Below, in pieces: positions 8,344 through 16,583 of a stretch of DNA of 64,000 nucleotides. The position numbers were made by a program, and so were the translations under genes. The DNA is taken from contig JBKECN010000015.1 of NCBI GenBank assembly GCA_047974565.1, positions 62,001 to 126,000 on the forward strand, read 5' to 3'. This stretch comes from JBDIAG01 sp047974565 (GTDB lineage: Bacteria > Actinomycetota > Actinomycetes > Actinomycetales > CAWJMD01). Position 1 is the first letter of the stretch; every line of letters starts with the position of its first letter. The notes under the pieces were generated by a model. That model saw only the letters and a list, made by a program, of their open reading frames with translations. It was not told the origin of the DNA and ran no database searches.

Positions 8344-9405
8344 GTGGACGCAATGCGCGCTTTCGTGATGGTCGATGTCGGCAAGACCGCGGTGGTGGAA
8401 AAACCCATCCCCGAGCCCGGGCCGGATGAGGTGATCGTGCGCACCACCCACGCGCTCATCTGCACGTCCGACATCCACACGGTCTCCGGGGCGATCCCGG
8501 TTGCCAATGGAGTCACCCTCGGGCATGAAGCGCTCGGGACGGTCCACGCGATCGGCTCCAATGTCACGGGTTTCACCGAGGGCCAGCGAGTCGCCGTCAA
8601 CGCGATCACCCCCTGCTTCCGGTGCCGGTACTGCCAAACCGGATACACCAGCCAGTGCGGAGGCCCGCTCGGCGGCTACCAGTACACCGCCCAGCGCGAC
8701 GGCAACATGGCCGAGTACTTCATGGTCCCGAATGCGATGGCGAACCTGGCCCCGATCCCCGACCAGATCACCGAAGAGGCAGCGGTGTATGCCTGCGACA
8801 TGCTCTCCACGGGGTTCATGGGGGCCGAGCATTGCTATCTGAGGTTGGGTGACTCGGTGGCGATCTTCGCCCAGGGCGCGGTGGGACTGTCCGCCACGAT
8901 CGGCGCCACCCTGCTGGGTGCGGCGAGAATCTTTGCGGTCGAGTCGATCCCGCAGCGGCAGGAACTCTCCCGGATATATGGTGCGACGGACATCATCGAC
9001 TTCACCGCAGGAGACCCGGTCGAGCAGATCCTGGCTGCCACCGCAGGTGAGGGGGTCGACGCCGCGATCGAGGCCTTCGGCTTCCCGCAGACCTGGGAGG
9101 CCTGCCTGCGGGTGACCAAGGCCGGCGGACGCGTCTCGAACATCGGCTACCACGGGGAGAACCCGAACCCCCTGCAGGTCCCGTTGGACGCCTTCGGTCT
9201 TGGCATGGCTGACAAGGCCATCCACACCGGCCTGTGCCCGGGAGGCAACGACCGGATGCAGCGACTCTTCGCCCTGATCGGCACCGGCCGGTTCGATCCG
9301 ACTCGGATGACGACCCACACCTTCGACTTCGGCGAGGTCGAGCACGCCTTCGACATGATGAAGAACAAGGAGGACGGCATCATCAAGCCGCTCATCACCT
9401 TCTGA
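8344..9405 (+). CDS. NAD(P)-dependent zinc alcohol dehydrogenase (secondary/isopropanol type)
   Basis: The 353-residue enzyme resembles the isopropanol dehydrogenase family of thermophilic and clostridial secondary alcohol dehydrogenases. Catalytic-zinc residues are visible in ALICTSDIHTVSG (Cys) and VTLGHEALGTV (His-Glu), and an ACDMLSTGF block supplies the aspartate that is specific to this group. A PCFRCRYCQTGYTSQC segment supplies the structural-zinc cysteines. The Rossmann motif AIFAQGAVGLSA follows. The GTG at 8344 is chosen because AAGGGAG at 8331-8337 lies 6 bp upstream. It probably interconverts secondary alcohols or aldehydes and their carbonyl forms. Confidence 0.88.
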   Translation: MDAMRAFVMVDVGKTAVVEKPIPEPGPDEVIVRTTHALICTSDIHTVSGAIPVANGVTLGHEALGTVHAIGSNVTGFTEGQRVAVNAITPCFRCRYCQTGYTSQCGGPLGGYQYTAQRDGNMAEYFMVPNAMANLAPIPDQITEEAAVYACDMLSTGFMGAEHCYLRLGDSVAIFAQGAVGLSATIGATLLGAARIFAVESIPQRQELSRIYGATDIIDFTAGDPVEQILAATAGEGVDAAIEAFGFPQTWEACLRVTKAGGRVSNIGYHGENPNPLQVPLDAFGLGMADKAIHTGLCPGGNDRMQRLFALIGTGRFDPTRMTTHTFDFGEVEHAFDMMKNKEDGIIKPLITF

Positions 9406-9452
9406 GCCCGCGGGCACTGCGTCGTCCGCACGGGTTCTCCGCACCCCTGGGT

Positions 9453-10751
9453 TCAGCCGGTGGGGTCGCTCACCCGTCCGATGAACAGCGGGGTGGCAGT
9501 GGCTGGGTCGGTGTTGTCGTGGATGACGTAGATGAAGGGCCGGTCGACCCGGAGCACGTGATCGTCGGCTGGCGCGCTCACCTCGGCCATGACGACAGCG
9601 GTGGCCGCGGCTGCCTCGGTTCCCGCCTCGTCCACGGCGATGAAGCCTTGGTGTTGCACGGCGTCGATGGCCAGGTCGGCGTCGACGGTCATCCGGGAAA
9701 AGTCTGCGCCGCTAAACGCGGTGGGCATTCCCAGCGCCTTGAGGCTCTGGCTCAGGTCGAGAGAACTGCGAGTGGTCCATCGCGGCAGACTGAGCGAGAC
9801 TCGCCCCTGCCGGTCGGTCCCCGCGAGTGCGCCCAGCAGGGAGGTCAGCCAGGCTGAGTCGACGCTGTTCTCGATCTCGGTGAAGCGGCCAGGGTCGGGG
9901 ACGATGACCGCCATAGCGAGTCGTCCGTCGGCGTAGGCAAGGTCGACCGCACTCCAGCCCGCCCCCTGGGCGAAGGTCGCCGGTACGGAGGCCTGCATCA
10001 GTGCGACGTCGATGACTGAGCCGTCGAGCCGGGTGAAAGGGCCGGAGGTGGTGCGCGCCGGGTCGAAGGGCTCGGACCACGGCGCGGCGAAGTAGACGGC
10101 ATTGACCAGCACCAGGCGGGTCCCTTGGTCGATCACGCCGGTGGGTACGAGGTCCTCGATTCGATCGTTGGTCCGGTCGGCCACCCAGTCGTTGATGAGG
10201 ACGCGCGATGCCTCCGGTTCGGCTGCGAAGTCTGTCGACAGCATCCCGGTGCCGAAGTCGCGGGCGAGCACGTCGAGGAAGGCAGGTTCCCAGGTCAGCC
10301 CAGCCTGACCCCACAGACTGTTCGCGATAGCCAAGGCGATCTCACCCACTGCGGCTGGGTCGGTGAACGTGCCCGCCCGCGAGGCCAACTGAAGATCCAC
10401 CGTGTTGAGCCCCGCGGCCAGTGCCGCTGCGTCTTGGGCGTGCAGCACCGAGAGCATCTCGGTTGCCGTCGTCCCGGCGGCGCCCTGCACCGTCATCCCG
10501 AGCGCCTTGGCGACGGATAGTGGTGAGCAGACGATATTGCCTGCGTCCGCCACTGCCACCTGGTGGTAGAGGTCGAGGGTGAAGGCGGTCAGGGCAGGTT
10601 CGACTGCGAGACGAGCCTCGGGGTCGGCCTTCGCGCGAGTCGCGTCCGACCTGGTCACCGTCTGGGCGGCGCGGCGACCGCAGCCCGCCACGGCCAGCCC
10701 CAGCGCGGGGGCGAGAGCAAGCGTCATCAGCAACTGGCGTCGGGTGACCAC
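9453..10751 (-). CDS. Serpin-family protease inhibitor lipoprotein
   Basis: The 432-residue product has a signal peptide ending in the lipobox LAVAGC (lipidated Cys near 24), then a full serpin fold with NIVCSPLSVAKALGMTVQGA, LVLVNAVYFAAPW and a C-terminal RPFIYVIHDN-type block. The reactive-loop hinge reads DEAGTEAAAATA, the small-residue pattern required for an inhibitory serpin. Counting 17 residues from the hinge glutamate gives P1-P1' as Val-Ser, which would suit elastase- or subtilisin-like proteases. It should sit on the outer face of the membrane. GTG 10751 is chosen (TTG 10754 is possible). The gene diverges from a sensor-kinase operon across a palindromic site. Confidence 0.9.
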   Translation of the reverse strand: MVTRRQLLMTLALAPALGLAVAGCGRRAAQTVTRSDATRAKADPEARLAVEPALTAFTLDLYHQVAVADAGNIVCSPLSVAKALGMTVQGAAGTTATEMLSVLHAQDAAALAAGLNTVDLQLASRAGTFTDPAAVGEIALAIANSLWGQAGLTWEPAFLDVLARDFGTGMLSTDFAAEPEASRVLINDWVADRTNDRIEDLVPTGVIDQGTRLVLVNAVYFAAPWSEPFDPARTTSGPFTRLDGSVIDVALMQASVPATFAQGAGWSAVDLAYADGRLAMAVIVPDPGRFTEIENSVDSAWLTSLLGALAGTDRQGRVSLSLPRWTTRSSLDLSQSLKALGMPTAFSGADFSRMTVDADLAIDAVQHQGFIAVDEAGTEAAAATAVVMAEVSAPADDHVLRVDRPFIYVIHDNTDPATATPLFIGRVSDPTG

Positions 10752-10838
10752 CAAGGATGCGACGGACGGGGCAGCGGCCGGGTTCCCTGCGGGCGCTCCC
10801 CACCCCGGCTGACGGACCCGTTCGGGTCGTGAACCCCT

Positions 10839-10860
10839 CCGATGAGGAGATTCTCATCGG
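10839..10860. promoter_or_regulatory. Palindromic site CCGATGAG-N6-CTCATCGG
   Basis: Exact inverted 8-bp arms (CCGATGAG and CTCATCGG) are separated by six bases in the divergent region between the serpin gene and the sensor-kinase operon, 43 bp before the first plus-strand start. The core GATGAG-N6-CTCATC recurs at 13679-13696, before the next operon. That makes it a candidate binding site for the response regulator encoded between the two. Confidence 0.55.
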
Positions 10861-10902
10861 GATGTGGTGGTGGGTCGCCCCCGGGGCCTTCAAGATGGAG
10901 GA

Positions 10903-11283
10903 ATGCGTGGTGGCCGAGTGCTCGTGATCGCCGGACTCTTGGCGGTGCTTGCCCTGCTGTCCCCGGTCGTGGCGGGTTCGGTATGGCAGCGGCTGAGTGT
11001 GCCGTCCGATCCCGGGGCAGTGGTGGACGGGCCACTGCGCCTGAGCCCCACGGCAGGGCTCGGCGGCGACACGACTCCCGCCACGGTGTCCGACCCGGCC
11101 ACCGCTATCGATCCGTCGACCCCAGTCGAGCCATCCACCGAACCCGCCGGCACGTCCTCCGCTCGCTCATCTAGCGCCGGATCCGGGCAGGCCCCCGTCG
11201 TCGTGCAACCCACCAAGGCCCATGAGGTGGACGACCACCCGACCTCGTCATCCGACGACTCGGACGATGAACAGGATGACTGA
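10903..11283 (+). CDS. Small exported or membrane-anchored acidic-tailed protein
   Basis: The product of about 126 residues has one N-terminal hydrophobic segment (VLVIAGLLAVLALLSPVVAG). A Pro/Ser/Thr-rich stretch follows, and the tail is strongly acidic (DDSDDEQDD after VDDHPTSSS). No known domain is seen. The ATG at 10903 follows a GGAGGA very closely. The end overlaps the next gene, a sensor kinase, by 8 bp, so the two are probably translationally coupled. It may be a ligand- or metal-sensing partner of the kinase. Function is not known. Confidence 0.65.
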   Translation: MRGGRVLVIAGLLAVLALLSPVVAGSVWQRLSVPSDPGAVVDGPLRLSPTAGLGGDTTPATVSDPATAIDPSTPVEPSTEPAGTSSARSSSAGSGQAPVVVQPTKAHEVDDHPTSSSDDSDDEQDD

Positions 11284-12862
11284 CCGCCCCGGTCGAATCG
11301 GGCGCCTCCTGGACGACGATCGGCGGACGACCTTCGGGGTGCGCGGCCGCATCGTGGCCACCGTCGTCATCCTCACCGCCATCGGGATGGGCCTGGCCGG
11401 TGGGGCTTTCATGATCTACGAGCGCCGGCAACTGGTCGACCAGGTCGACGTGGTGCTGCGCGGGGACGCCGAACAGTTCACCACCCACGGCACGGCCGCG
11501 CTCACCGACCCCAACGGCCCCACCACCTTCCCCGACCTGCTGAAATACCAGTTGAACGAGCACGTGGCCAGCAACGGTCAAGTGCTCCTCGCCCTCGAGG
11601 ACGACACCCCCGTCTACGTCACCGCCGGGCCCTTCGACCTGCTCGCCGCTCCGGAGGTGCTCGATCAGGTCGCGACCCTGCCCCCGGACGCGCCCACCCA
11701 GATCCGCCAGGTCGACTCCACCGCCGCCGGACCCATCCGGTACGTGATGATGCGCGTACACGTCGAGGGCTACCCGCAGACGGGCACCCTCATCTCAGCG
11801 GTCAGCCTGCAACCGGCGTTGCAGCGCCTGGCCTCCAGCGCCCGCTTCTACACCGAACTTTCGCTCGTGGCGCTGGCCCTCGTCGGGCTCGGCGCCTGGG
11901 TGGTGGCCGGCCGGCTACTCCGCCCGCTTCGGCTGCTACGCGAGGCCGCCGAGACCATCTCCCACACCGATCTGACCTCTCGGATCCCCGTCTCCGGCAA
12001 CGACGACGTCACCGAACTCACCCGCACGGTGAACGCGATGTTCGACCGCCTGGAATCCGCCTTCGAAACCCAACAGCAGTTCCTCGACGACGCCGGACAC
12101 GAACTACGCACCCCGATCACCATCGTCGGTGGTCACCTCGAGGTGCTCGACCCGGACGACGCCGGCGAGGTCCGTGCCACCCGCGCGCTCGTCCTGGACG
12201 AACTCGACCGGATGGCCGGGCTGGTCAACGACCTCATCGTCCTGGCCCAGGCGGGCCGGCCCGATTTCGTCAGCTTCGACGAGGTGGATGTCGACCAGTT
12301 GCTGCGGGACGTGCTGGACAAGGCCCAGGCCCTGGCCGAACGCACCTGGGAGCTGGACTCGACCGTGCACGCCGTGGTGCTGGCCGACGGCCACCGACTC
12401 ACCCAGGCGATGCTGCAACTCGCCGACAACGCCGTCAGGCACACCACCACGACCGACACCATCGGCATCGGAGGCATCCGCGAAGGCACCGACTGCCGGC
12501 TCTGGGTTCGAGACACCGGCCCCGGAGTGGCACCCGACGACGCGCACCGGATCTTCGAACGATTCGGCCGGGCGGGCGGATCCCGGGGGGACGGTGGCTC
12601 CGGGCTCGGCCTCTCGATCGTCGCCGGGATCGCCGCAGCACACGGCGGACGGGTTGACCTGGACCCGTCCTTCGGTGGCGCCGGTGCCAGGTTCAGTCTC
12701 GTCCTTCCGCTGGGGGTAGCTCGCTGGGAGGCCCCCTCCGGGCGCCGTGGACTCGGCGCAGACACCTGCGACGCTGAGCCGGGCTCGCCGCCCGAGGCCA
12801 CCCGCAGGACACCGTCGGCACCGGTCGAGGTGCACAACCACTCACCGCAGGTTCGACAGTGA
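11276..12862 (+). CDS. Sensor histidine kinase (HAMP-HisKA-HATPase)
   Basis: The 528-residue kinase has a transmembrane helix near residues 24-46 and an extracellular sensor region of about 150 residues. A second membrane helix precedes a HAMP domain (LLRPLRLLREAAETISHTDL). The phospho-acceptor box is DDAGHELRTPITIV (His near 274), followed by the N box (LADNAVRH) and G boxes (DTGPGVAPDD, GGSGLGLSIV). The C-terminus has a short disordered tail. It overlaps the upstream gene by 8 bp and the downstream regulator by 4 bp. ATG 11276 is preferred over an upstream in-frame ATG at 11267. The signal is unknown. Confidence 0.9.
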   Translation: MTDRPGRIGRLLDDDRRTTFGVRGRIVATVVILTAIGMGLAGGAFMIYERRQLVDQVDVVLRGDAEQFTTHGTAALTDPNGPTTFPDLLKYQLNEHVASNGQVLLALEDDTPVYVTAGPFDLLAAPEVLDQVATLPPDAPTQIRQVDSTAAGPIRYVMMRVHVEGYPQTGTLISAVSLQPALQRLASSARFYTELSLVALALVGLGAWVVAGRLLRPLRLLREAAETISHTDLTSRIPVSGNDDVTELTRTVNAMFDRLESAFETQQQFLDDAGHELRTPITIVGGHLEVLDPDDAGEVRATRALVLDELDRMAGLVNDLIVLAQAGRPDFVSFDEVDVDQLLRDVLDKAQALAERTWELDSTVHAVVLADGHRLTQAMLQLADNAVRHTTTTDTIGIGGIREGTDCRLWVRDTGPGVAPDDAHRIFERFGRAGGSRGDGGSGLGLSIVAGIAAAHGGRVDLDPSFGGAGARFSLVLPLGVARWEAPSGRRGLGADTCDAEPGSPPEATRRTPSAPVEVHNHSPQVRQ

Positions 12863-13539
12863 CCAGCATCCTCGTCGCCGAGGACGAGCAGCGGATCGCC
12901 TCATTCATCGACAAGGGACTGCGAGCCAATGGCTTCGGCGTCACCGTCGTCGGAGACGGTCAGGCGGCCTACCAGGCCGCCGTCTCCGGCGCCCATGACC
13001 TGCTCGTGCTGGACATAGGACTGCCCCTGCTGGACGGCTTCGCGGTGCTCGGTCGGCTGCGTCGGGCCGGTAGCGCCCTACCCGTCATCATCCTCACCGC
13101 CCGTACCGGGGTGGGTGACACGGTCGCCGGGCTGGAAAGCGGCGCTGACGATTACATGCCCAAACCATTTCGCTTCGAAGAACTTCTGGCCCGGATCCGG
13201 CTGAGGTTGCGGAGTCCGGCCTCGCCAGTCGAGCCGACGGTGCTGCGCTATGGCGACCTCGCCCTGGACACCACCACCCGCCGGGCGATCGCCCGGGCCC
13301 GCGAGGTCGACCTGTCGTCGCGGGAGTTCGCGTTGCTGGAGATGCTGCTGCGCCATGCCGGCCAGGTGCTGAGCAGAGAGCAGATCCTCAGCCGGGTCTG
13401 GGGATACGACTTCGACCCGGGGTCGAACGTGGTGGACGTCTACATCCGCTACCTGCGCCGCAAGGTGGGCAGCGATTGGATCGAGACCGTCCGCGGGGTC
13501 GGCTACCGGCTTCGTGACCCCGGCCGGCACCCGGCCTGA
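12859..13539 (+). CDS. OmpR/PhoB-family response regulator
   Basis: The 226-residue protein has a receiver domain (ILVAEDEQRIASFIDKG, phospho-acceptor Asp in LLVLDIGLPLLDG, switch Thr in IILTARTG, conserved Lys in YMPKPF). A winged-helix DNA-binding domain follows (FALLEMLLRHAGQVLSREQI, SNVVDVYIRYLRRKVG). The GTG start lies in the stop codon of the kinase gene (GTGA), so the pair is coupled. It is expected to bind DNA near its own operon; the GATGAG-N6-CTCATC palindromes before this and the next operon are the obvious candidates. Confidence 0.92.
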   Translation: MTSILVAEDEQRIASFIDKGLRANGFGVTVVGDGQAAYQAAVSGAHDLLVLDIGLPLLDGFAVLGRLRRAGSALPVIILTARTGVGDTVAGLESGADDYMPKPFRFEELLARIRLRLRSPASPVEPTVLRYGDLALDTTTRRAIARAREVDLSSREFALLEMLLRHAGQVLSREQILSRVWGYDFDPGSNVVDVYIRYLRRKVGSDWIETVRGVGYRLRDPGRHPA

Positions 13540-13678
13540 TCTGCCGCCCCGCAAGTCCCCGTTCCGCGCGCGAGTCCGGCCCGCCAGTCCTGGCCCGGAC
13601 ACTCCCAGCGCCCGGCCGTGGCGCCGCACCCCGATTGCCCGCCTTTGACCAGCCATCGCCGTTTCTGATCCGCGTCAT

Positions 13679-13696
13679 GATGAGAGGCCTCTCATC
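13679..13696. promoter_or_regulatory. 18-bp perfect palindrome before the coiled-coil/ApbE operon
   Basis: GATGAGAGG is followed at once by its inverse CCTCTCATC, 82 bp before the start of the next gene. It has the same GATGAG-N6-CTCATC arrangement as the site at 10839-10860. Two copies of one architecture flanking a regulator gene suggest an autoregulated regulon. Confidence 0.55.
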
Positions 13697-13777
13697 CCGG
13701 TCTCACCGTCCCGCTCATCCAACGATTGCACTGTGGGTACTCAAGGTGCACGTCGACCGATGAGGAGAGCACCACAC

Positions 13778-14260
13778 ATGAAGCGATCTCAGCGCGTGGG
13801 CGCGACCGCCGCAACGGCCGTCGTCCTGCTCGGCGGGGCGGCCGGAGCGCTCGCCGTCACACCTGCAGGCCCGGACCCGGGGCAGGTGCAGGTGGCCGAG
13901 GAACCCGAACCCGCCCCGGTCACCTCGCCAGCCGATGAGCAGCTTGCCGCCTTAGATGCCGAGGTGAAGGCGCTTCGCGCCGAAGCGGACTCACTGCGCG
14001 GACAGGTCGCCACCGCCTCGTCCGCCGTGGACGCGGCGAACGCTGCCAAGGCCCGGGCCGCCGCACAGGCCGCGGCCGCCCAGCAAGCCTCGACGCAGCA
14101 GGCCTCGCAGAGTCAATCCGCCAGCACCCGGCGCGGCGGCACCTCGGCTCCCGCCACGCACACCACCACCGGGGCGAGCGGATCCTCCTCGGGGCACTCC
14201 GAGGATGACGACGAACACGAGGGCCGCGACCATTCCGAGGGAGAGGGCGACGATGACTGA
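13778..14260 (+). CDS. Exported coiled-coil protein with acidic His-rich tail
   Basis: The product of about 160 residues starts MKRSQRVGATAATAVVLLGG with a signal peptide or anchor. It continues with a predicted coiled coil (LAALDAEVKALRAEADSLRG, then Ala/Gln-rich helices), a Ser/Thr-rich stretch containing APATHTTTGAS, and a highly acidic tail with several histidines (HSEDDDEHEGRDH). A GAGGAG lies 10 bp before the ATG. No FMN-binding domain is recognisable, although ApbE is encoded two genes downstream. The APATH-x-x-TG motif recurs in the next protein. The acidic His tail could bind metal ions. Function unknown. Confidence 0.7.
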   Translation: MKRSQRVGATAATAVVLLGGAAGALAVTPAGPDPGQVQVAEEPEPAPVTSPADEQLAALDAEVKALRAEADSLRGQVATASSAVDAANAAKARAAAQAAAAQQASTQQASQSQSASTRRGGTSAPATHTTTGASGSSSGHSEDDDEHEGRDHSEGEGDDD

Positions 14261-14717
14261 ACGATCACGCCAGGCGAGATGGACCACGGTCGCCGTGCTG
14301 GCGCCGATCACCGCCGCGATGCTCGCCGGGTCGACCGCGTGGGCCGCCGAGCATGACCCGCTGGCCGAGCAGAAGGCCGAGGCCGCGCGGGTCGAGCAAC
14401 AGCGTGAACAGGCGCTGGCCGAACAGCAGCGACAGCACGACGAGGCAGTGGCCACCCAGATCGCCGCGGAGACAGCCGAAGTGGCGAGGCTGCGGGAGGA
14501 GGTGACCACGCTGACGGCCCAGGTCGCCGATGTCCAGGCGCGGGCGGACAGCCAGCCCGCTGCCGCACCGGCCGCGTCCCGCCCGGCGGCCGGTGCGGTC
14601 TCAAGCGGGAGTCAACGATCCTCAGGGTCGGGGAGCCGGTCGTCCAGCACCAAGAAGTCATCGGCGCCGGCCAAGGCGCCGGCACCGGCCACCCACGCCA
14701 AGACGGGGGGATCGTGA
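14253..14717 (+). CDS. Exported coiled-coil protein, paralogue-like neighbour
   Basis: The product of 154 residues has a Sec-type signal peptide (VAVLAPITAAMLAGSTAWA), a long charged coiled coil (AEAARVEQQREQALAEQQRQ and following heptads) and an Ala/Ser/Lys-rich tail ending APAPATHAKTGGS. The gene overlaps the previous one by 8 bp and ApbE by 4 bp. Both exported proteins share the order signal, coiled coil, low-complexity tail and an APATHxxTG motif. They may be partners or paralogues. The family is not recognised. Confidence 0.7.
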   Translation: MTERSRQARWTTVAVLAPITAAMLAGSTAWAAEHDPLAEQKAEAARVEQQREQALAEQQRQHDEAVATQIAAETAEVARLREEVTTLTAQVADVQARADSQPAAAPAASRPAAGAVSSGSQRSSGSGSRSSSTKKSSAPAKAPAPATHAKTGGS

Positions 14718-15817
14718 GTATCACCGACACGACCGGCCTGCGGCCCGGCACCGAATGGGAGCCCGACCCCGGACCGCCCAACACCATCCGCCCCGGGGGA
14801 GTGAGTGACGTTGCCGGTGAACCGGACTCGCGCTGCACCATGACCTTCCGGTCGATGAACACCGACGTGCACATCGAGGTGGCCCAACCCACGGTGTCTG
14901 CGCCGCGGGCCATGGAACTGGCACGTCACGTGTTCTGCGACATCGAGGCAACCTGCACCCGCTTCGACCCGGACAGTGCGCTGATGCGCGCCAACGACGC
15001 CGGCCGGCAGTGGTTCGACGTGCCTGCGGTGTGCTACCTGGCCATCGCCGAGGCGCACGCCGCGCACCGCGAAACGGACGGCCTCTTCGATCCGCGCATC
15101 CTGCAGTCGCTGGTGAGCCTGGGCTACGACCGCACCCTGCCCTTCGATCGCGGCCCGGTCACCGTGGTGCCGAGCACCTCCCCGTCCCAGCCACCGACCC
15201 TGATAGCCGACCAGCACCACGTCGGCGCCGCACCGTGGATCCCCGGGCTCGACCCGACCCGGTCGGCCGTGCGGATCGGGCCGCAACCCATCGACCTGGG
15301 CGGTATCGGCAAGGGCCTGGCCGTTCGCCTGGCCGCGCGCGAGTTAGCGGGCGCGGGCGCAGCGGCGCTCGTCGAGGCGGGCGGAGACCTCGCCGTGCTG
15401 GGAGCCGGCCCGGACGGCACCGGGTGGATCGTCGGAGTGGAGGATCCGCTCGCCGAGGGGTCTGGCGGCTCCGGCGAGGAGCCCGTCGCGGTACTCAACC
15501 TCGTCGATACCTCCTGCGCCACATCGAGTCTGCGAAAGCGCACCTGGACCGTGGCGGGCCAGCGCAGGCACCACCTGATCGATCCGCGCACCGGCGCGAG
15601 CTCGGACTCCGGCCTACGTTCGGTCACCGTCGTGATGCCCGACGCCGCTCGCGCCGAGGTGTGGAGCAAGGCATTGCTCATCGCCGGCGCCGGCCGGATC
15701 GCCGCCCTGGCGCAGGAGCGGCAGTTGGCTGCCCTGTGGGTGGACGACGCGGGCCGCCACGCGATGTCGGCGGCGATGGTGCCGCTGGTCATCTGGAGGC
15801 GTACCGATGCGTGCTGA
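14714..15817 (+). CDS. apbE: FAD:protein FMN transferase
   Basis: The 367-residue ApbE-family protein should move FMN from FAD to a Thr/Ser of extracytoplasmic flavoproteins. Seen motifs are FRSMNTDVHIEV near the N-terminus, ATCTRFDPDSALMRAN, the core IDLGGIGKGLAVRLAAREL, VEAGGDLAVLG, HLIDPRTGA and a C-terminal metal-binding AEVWSKALLIAG. No signal peptide or lipobox is obvious at the N-terminus, which is unusual for an exported ApbE. GTG 14714 overlaps the previous stop. No FMN-binding-domain substrate is encoded in the neighbourhood; the ferric-reductase-like and NuoF-like proteins that follow are likely partners in electron flow. Confidence 0.88.
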   Translation: MSITDTTGLRPGTEWEPDPGPPNTIRPGGVSDVAGEPDSRCTMTFRSMNTDVHIEVAQPTVSAPRAMELARHVFCDIEATCTRFDPDSALMRANDAGRQWFDVPAVCYLAIAEAHAAHRETDGLFDPRILQSLVSLGYDRTLPFDRGPVTVVPSTSPSQPPTLIADQHHVGAAPWIPGLDPTRSAVRIGPQPIDLGGIGKGLAVRLAARELAGAGAAALVEAGGDLAVLGAGPDGTGWIVGVEDPLAEGSGGSGEEPVAVLNLVDTSCATSSLRKRTWTVAGQRRHHLIDPRTGASSDSGLRSVTVVMPDAARAEVWSKALLIAGAGRIAALAQERQLAALWVDDAGRHAMSAAMVPLVIWRRTDAC

Positions 15818-16583
15818 TCGTCGAGCTCACCGGCATTCGCCGGGCACCGCCCGCACGCCGGGCGGCGGAGCGGGCCGACTGGCAACCGTGCTGGTGGTCA
15901 CTGCCGCCGCCGCGGGAACCGGATGGCTGCTCGGACAGGTTGTCACGGCGGTCTCGTTGGACCAGAACGCGCCGTGGATCATTGGCCGCGCCAGTGGACT
16001 GGCCGCCTACCTGCTCACCGTCGCCTTGGTAGTCCTGGGTCTGTTGCTATCCCATCCCTGGCGCACGCGGTGGAGCCGGCCCAGCACTGTCACCCGAATC
16101 AGGTTGCACATCGGGCTGGCCGTCTTCGCCGGGGCTGTGCTCGTCCTGCACGTGGTGGTGCTGGCCACCGACCGGTACGCCGACGTGGGCTGGTGGGGCG
16201 CCTTGCTCCCGATGGCCTCGGGATACCGCCCGGTTGCGGTGACCCTCGGGGTGATCGCCGGCTACGCGGGCCTGGCGGCCGGGCTGACGGCCACCTTCGC
16301 CGGCAGCTGGGCCGCCAGACTCTGGTGGCCGGTGCACAAAGTCGCCGGCCTGGCACTGGTCGCCACCTGGGCGCACGCCGTCCTCGCCGGGTCGGACACC
16401 GGGTTTCTGCTGTGGGTGTACGTGGCGACGGCAGCCCTGGTGCTCGGGCTGGGTGCCTCCAGATACCTGGCCCGCACTCCGGCCGACCAGGCCGCCCGGC
16501 TGGGCGAACGGGCCCGAGCGGTGCGCTCGGACCCACCCGATTCCGGCTCCTCCCGCACCGATCTCGCGGGACGTGCCCGGTGA
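15807..16583 (+). CDS. Ferric-reductase-like transmembrane haem protein
   Basis: The 258-residue integral membrane protein has about six hydrophobic helices. Paired histidines are visible in RLHIGLAVFAGAVLVLHVVV and in HKVAGLALVATWAHAVLAG. This matches the haem-b-binding ferric-reductase-like transmembrane domain (PF01794 type), which passes electrons across the membrane. There is no FAD/NAD-binding cytoplasmic domain, so a separate electron donor is needed; the NuoF-like protein and ferredoxin encoded next are the candidates. It overlaps ApbE by 11 bp and the next gene by 4 bp. Confidence 0.82.
   Translation: MRADRRAHRHSPGTARTPGGGAGRLATVLVVTAAAAGTGWLLGQVVTAVSLDQNAPWIIGRASGLAAYLLTVALVVLGLLLSHPWRTRWSRPSTVTRIRLHIGLAVFAGAVLVLHVVVLATDRYADVGWWGALLPMASGYRPVAVTLGVIAGYAGLAAGLTATFAGSWAARLWWPVHKVAGLALVATWAHAVLAGSDTGFLLWVYVATAALVLGLGASRYLARTPADQAARLGERARAVRSDPPDSGSSRTDLAGRAR

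Noticed and set aside
10342..10893. Plus- and minus-strand long frames over the serpin 5' region
   Set aside because: They lie across an intact serpin gene and its promoter, with no domain.
15923..16579. Upstream open frame continuous with the NuoF-like gene
   Set aside because: It is the shadow frame of the ferric-reductase-like gene; GTG 16580 overlapping the previous stop explains the real start.
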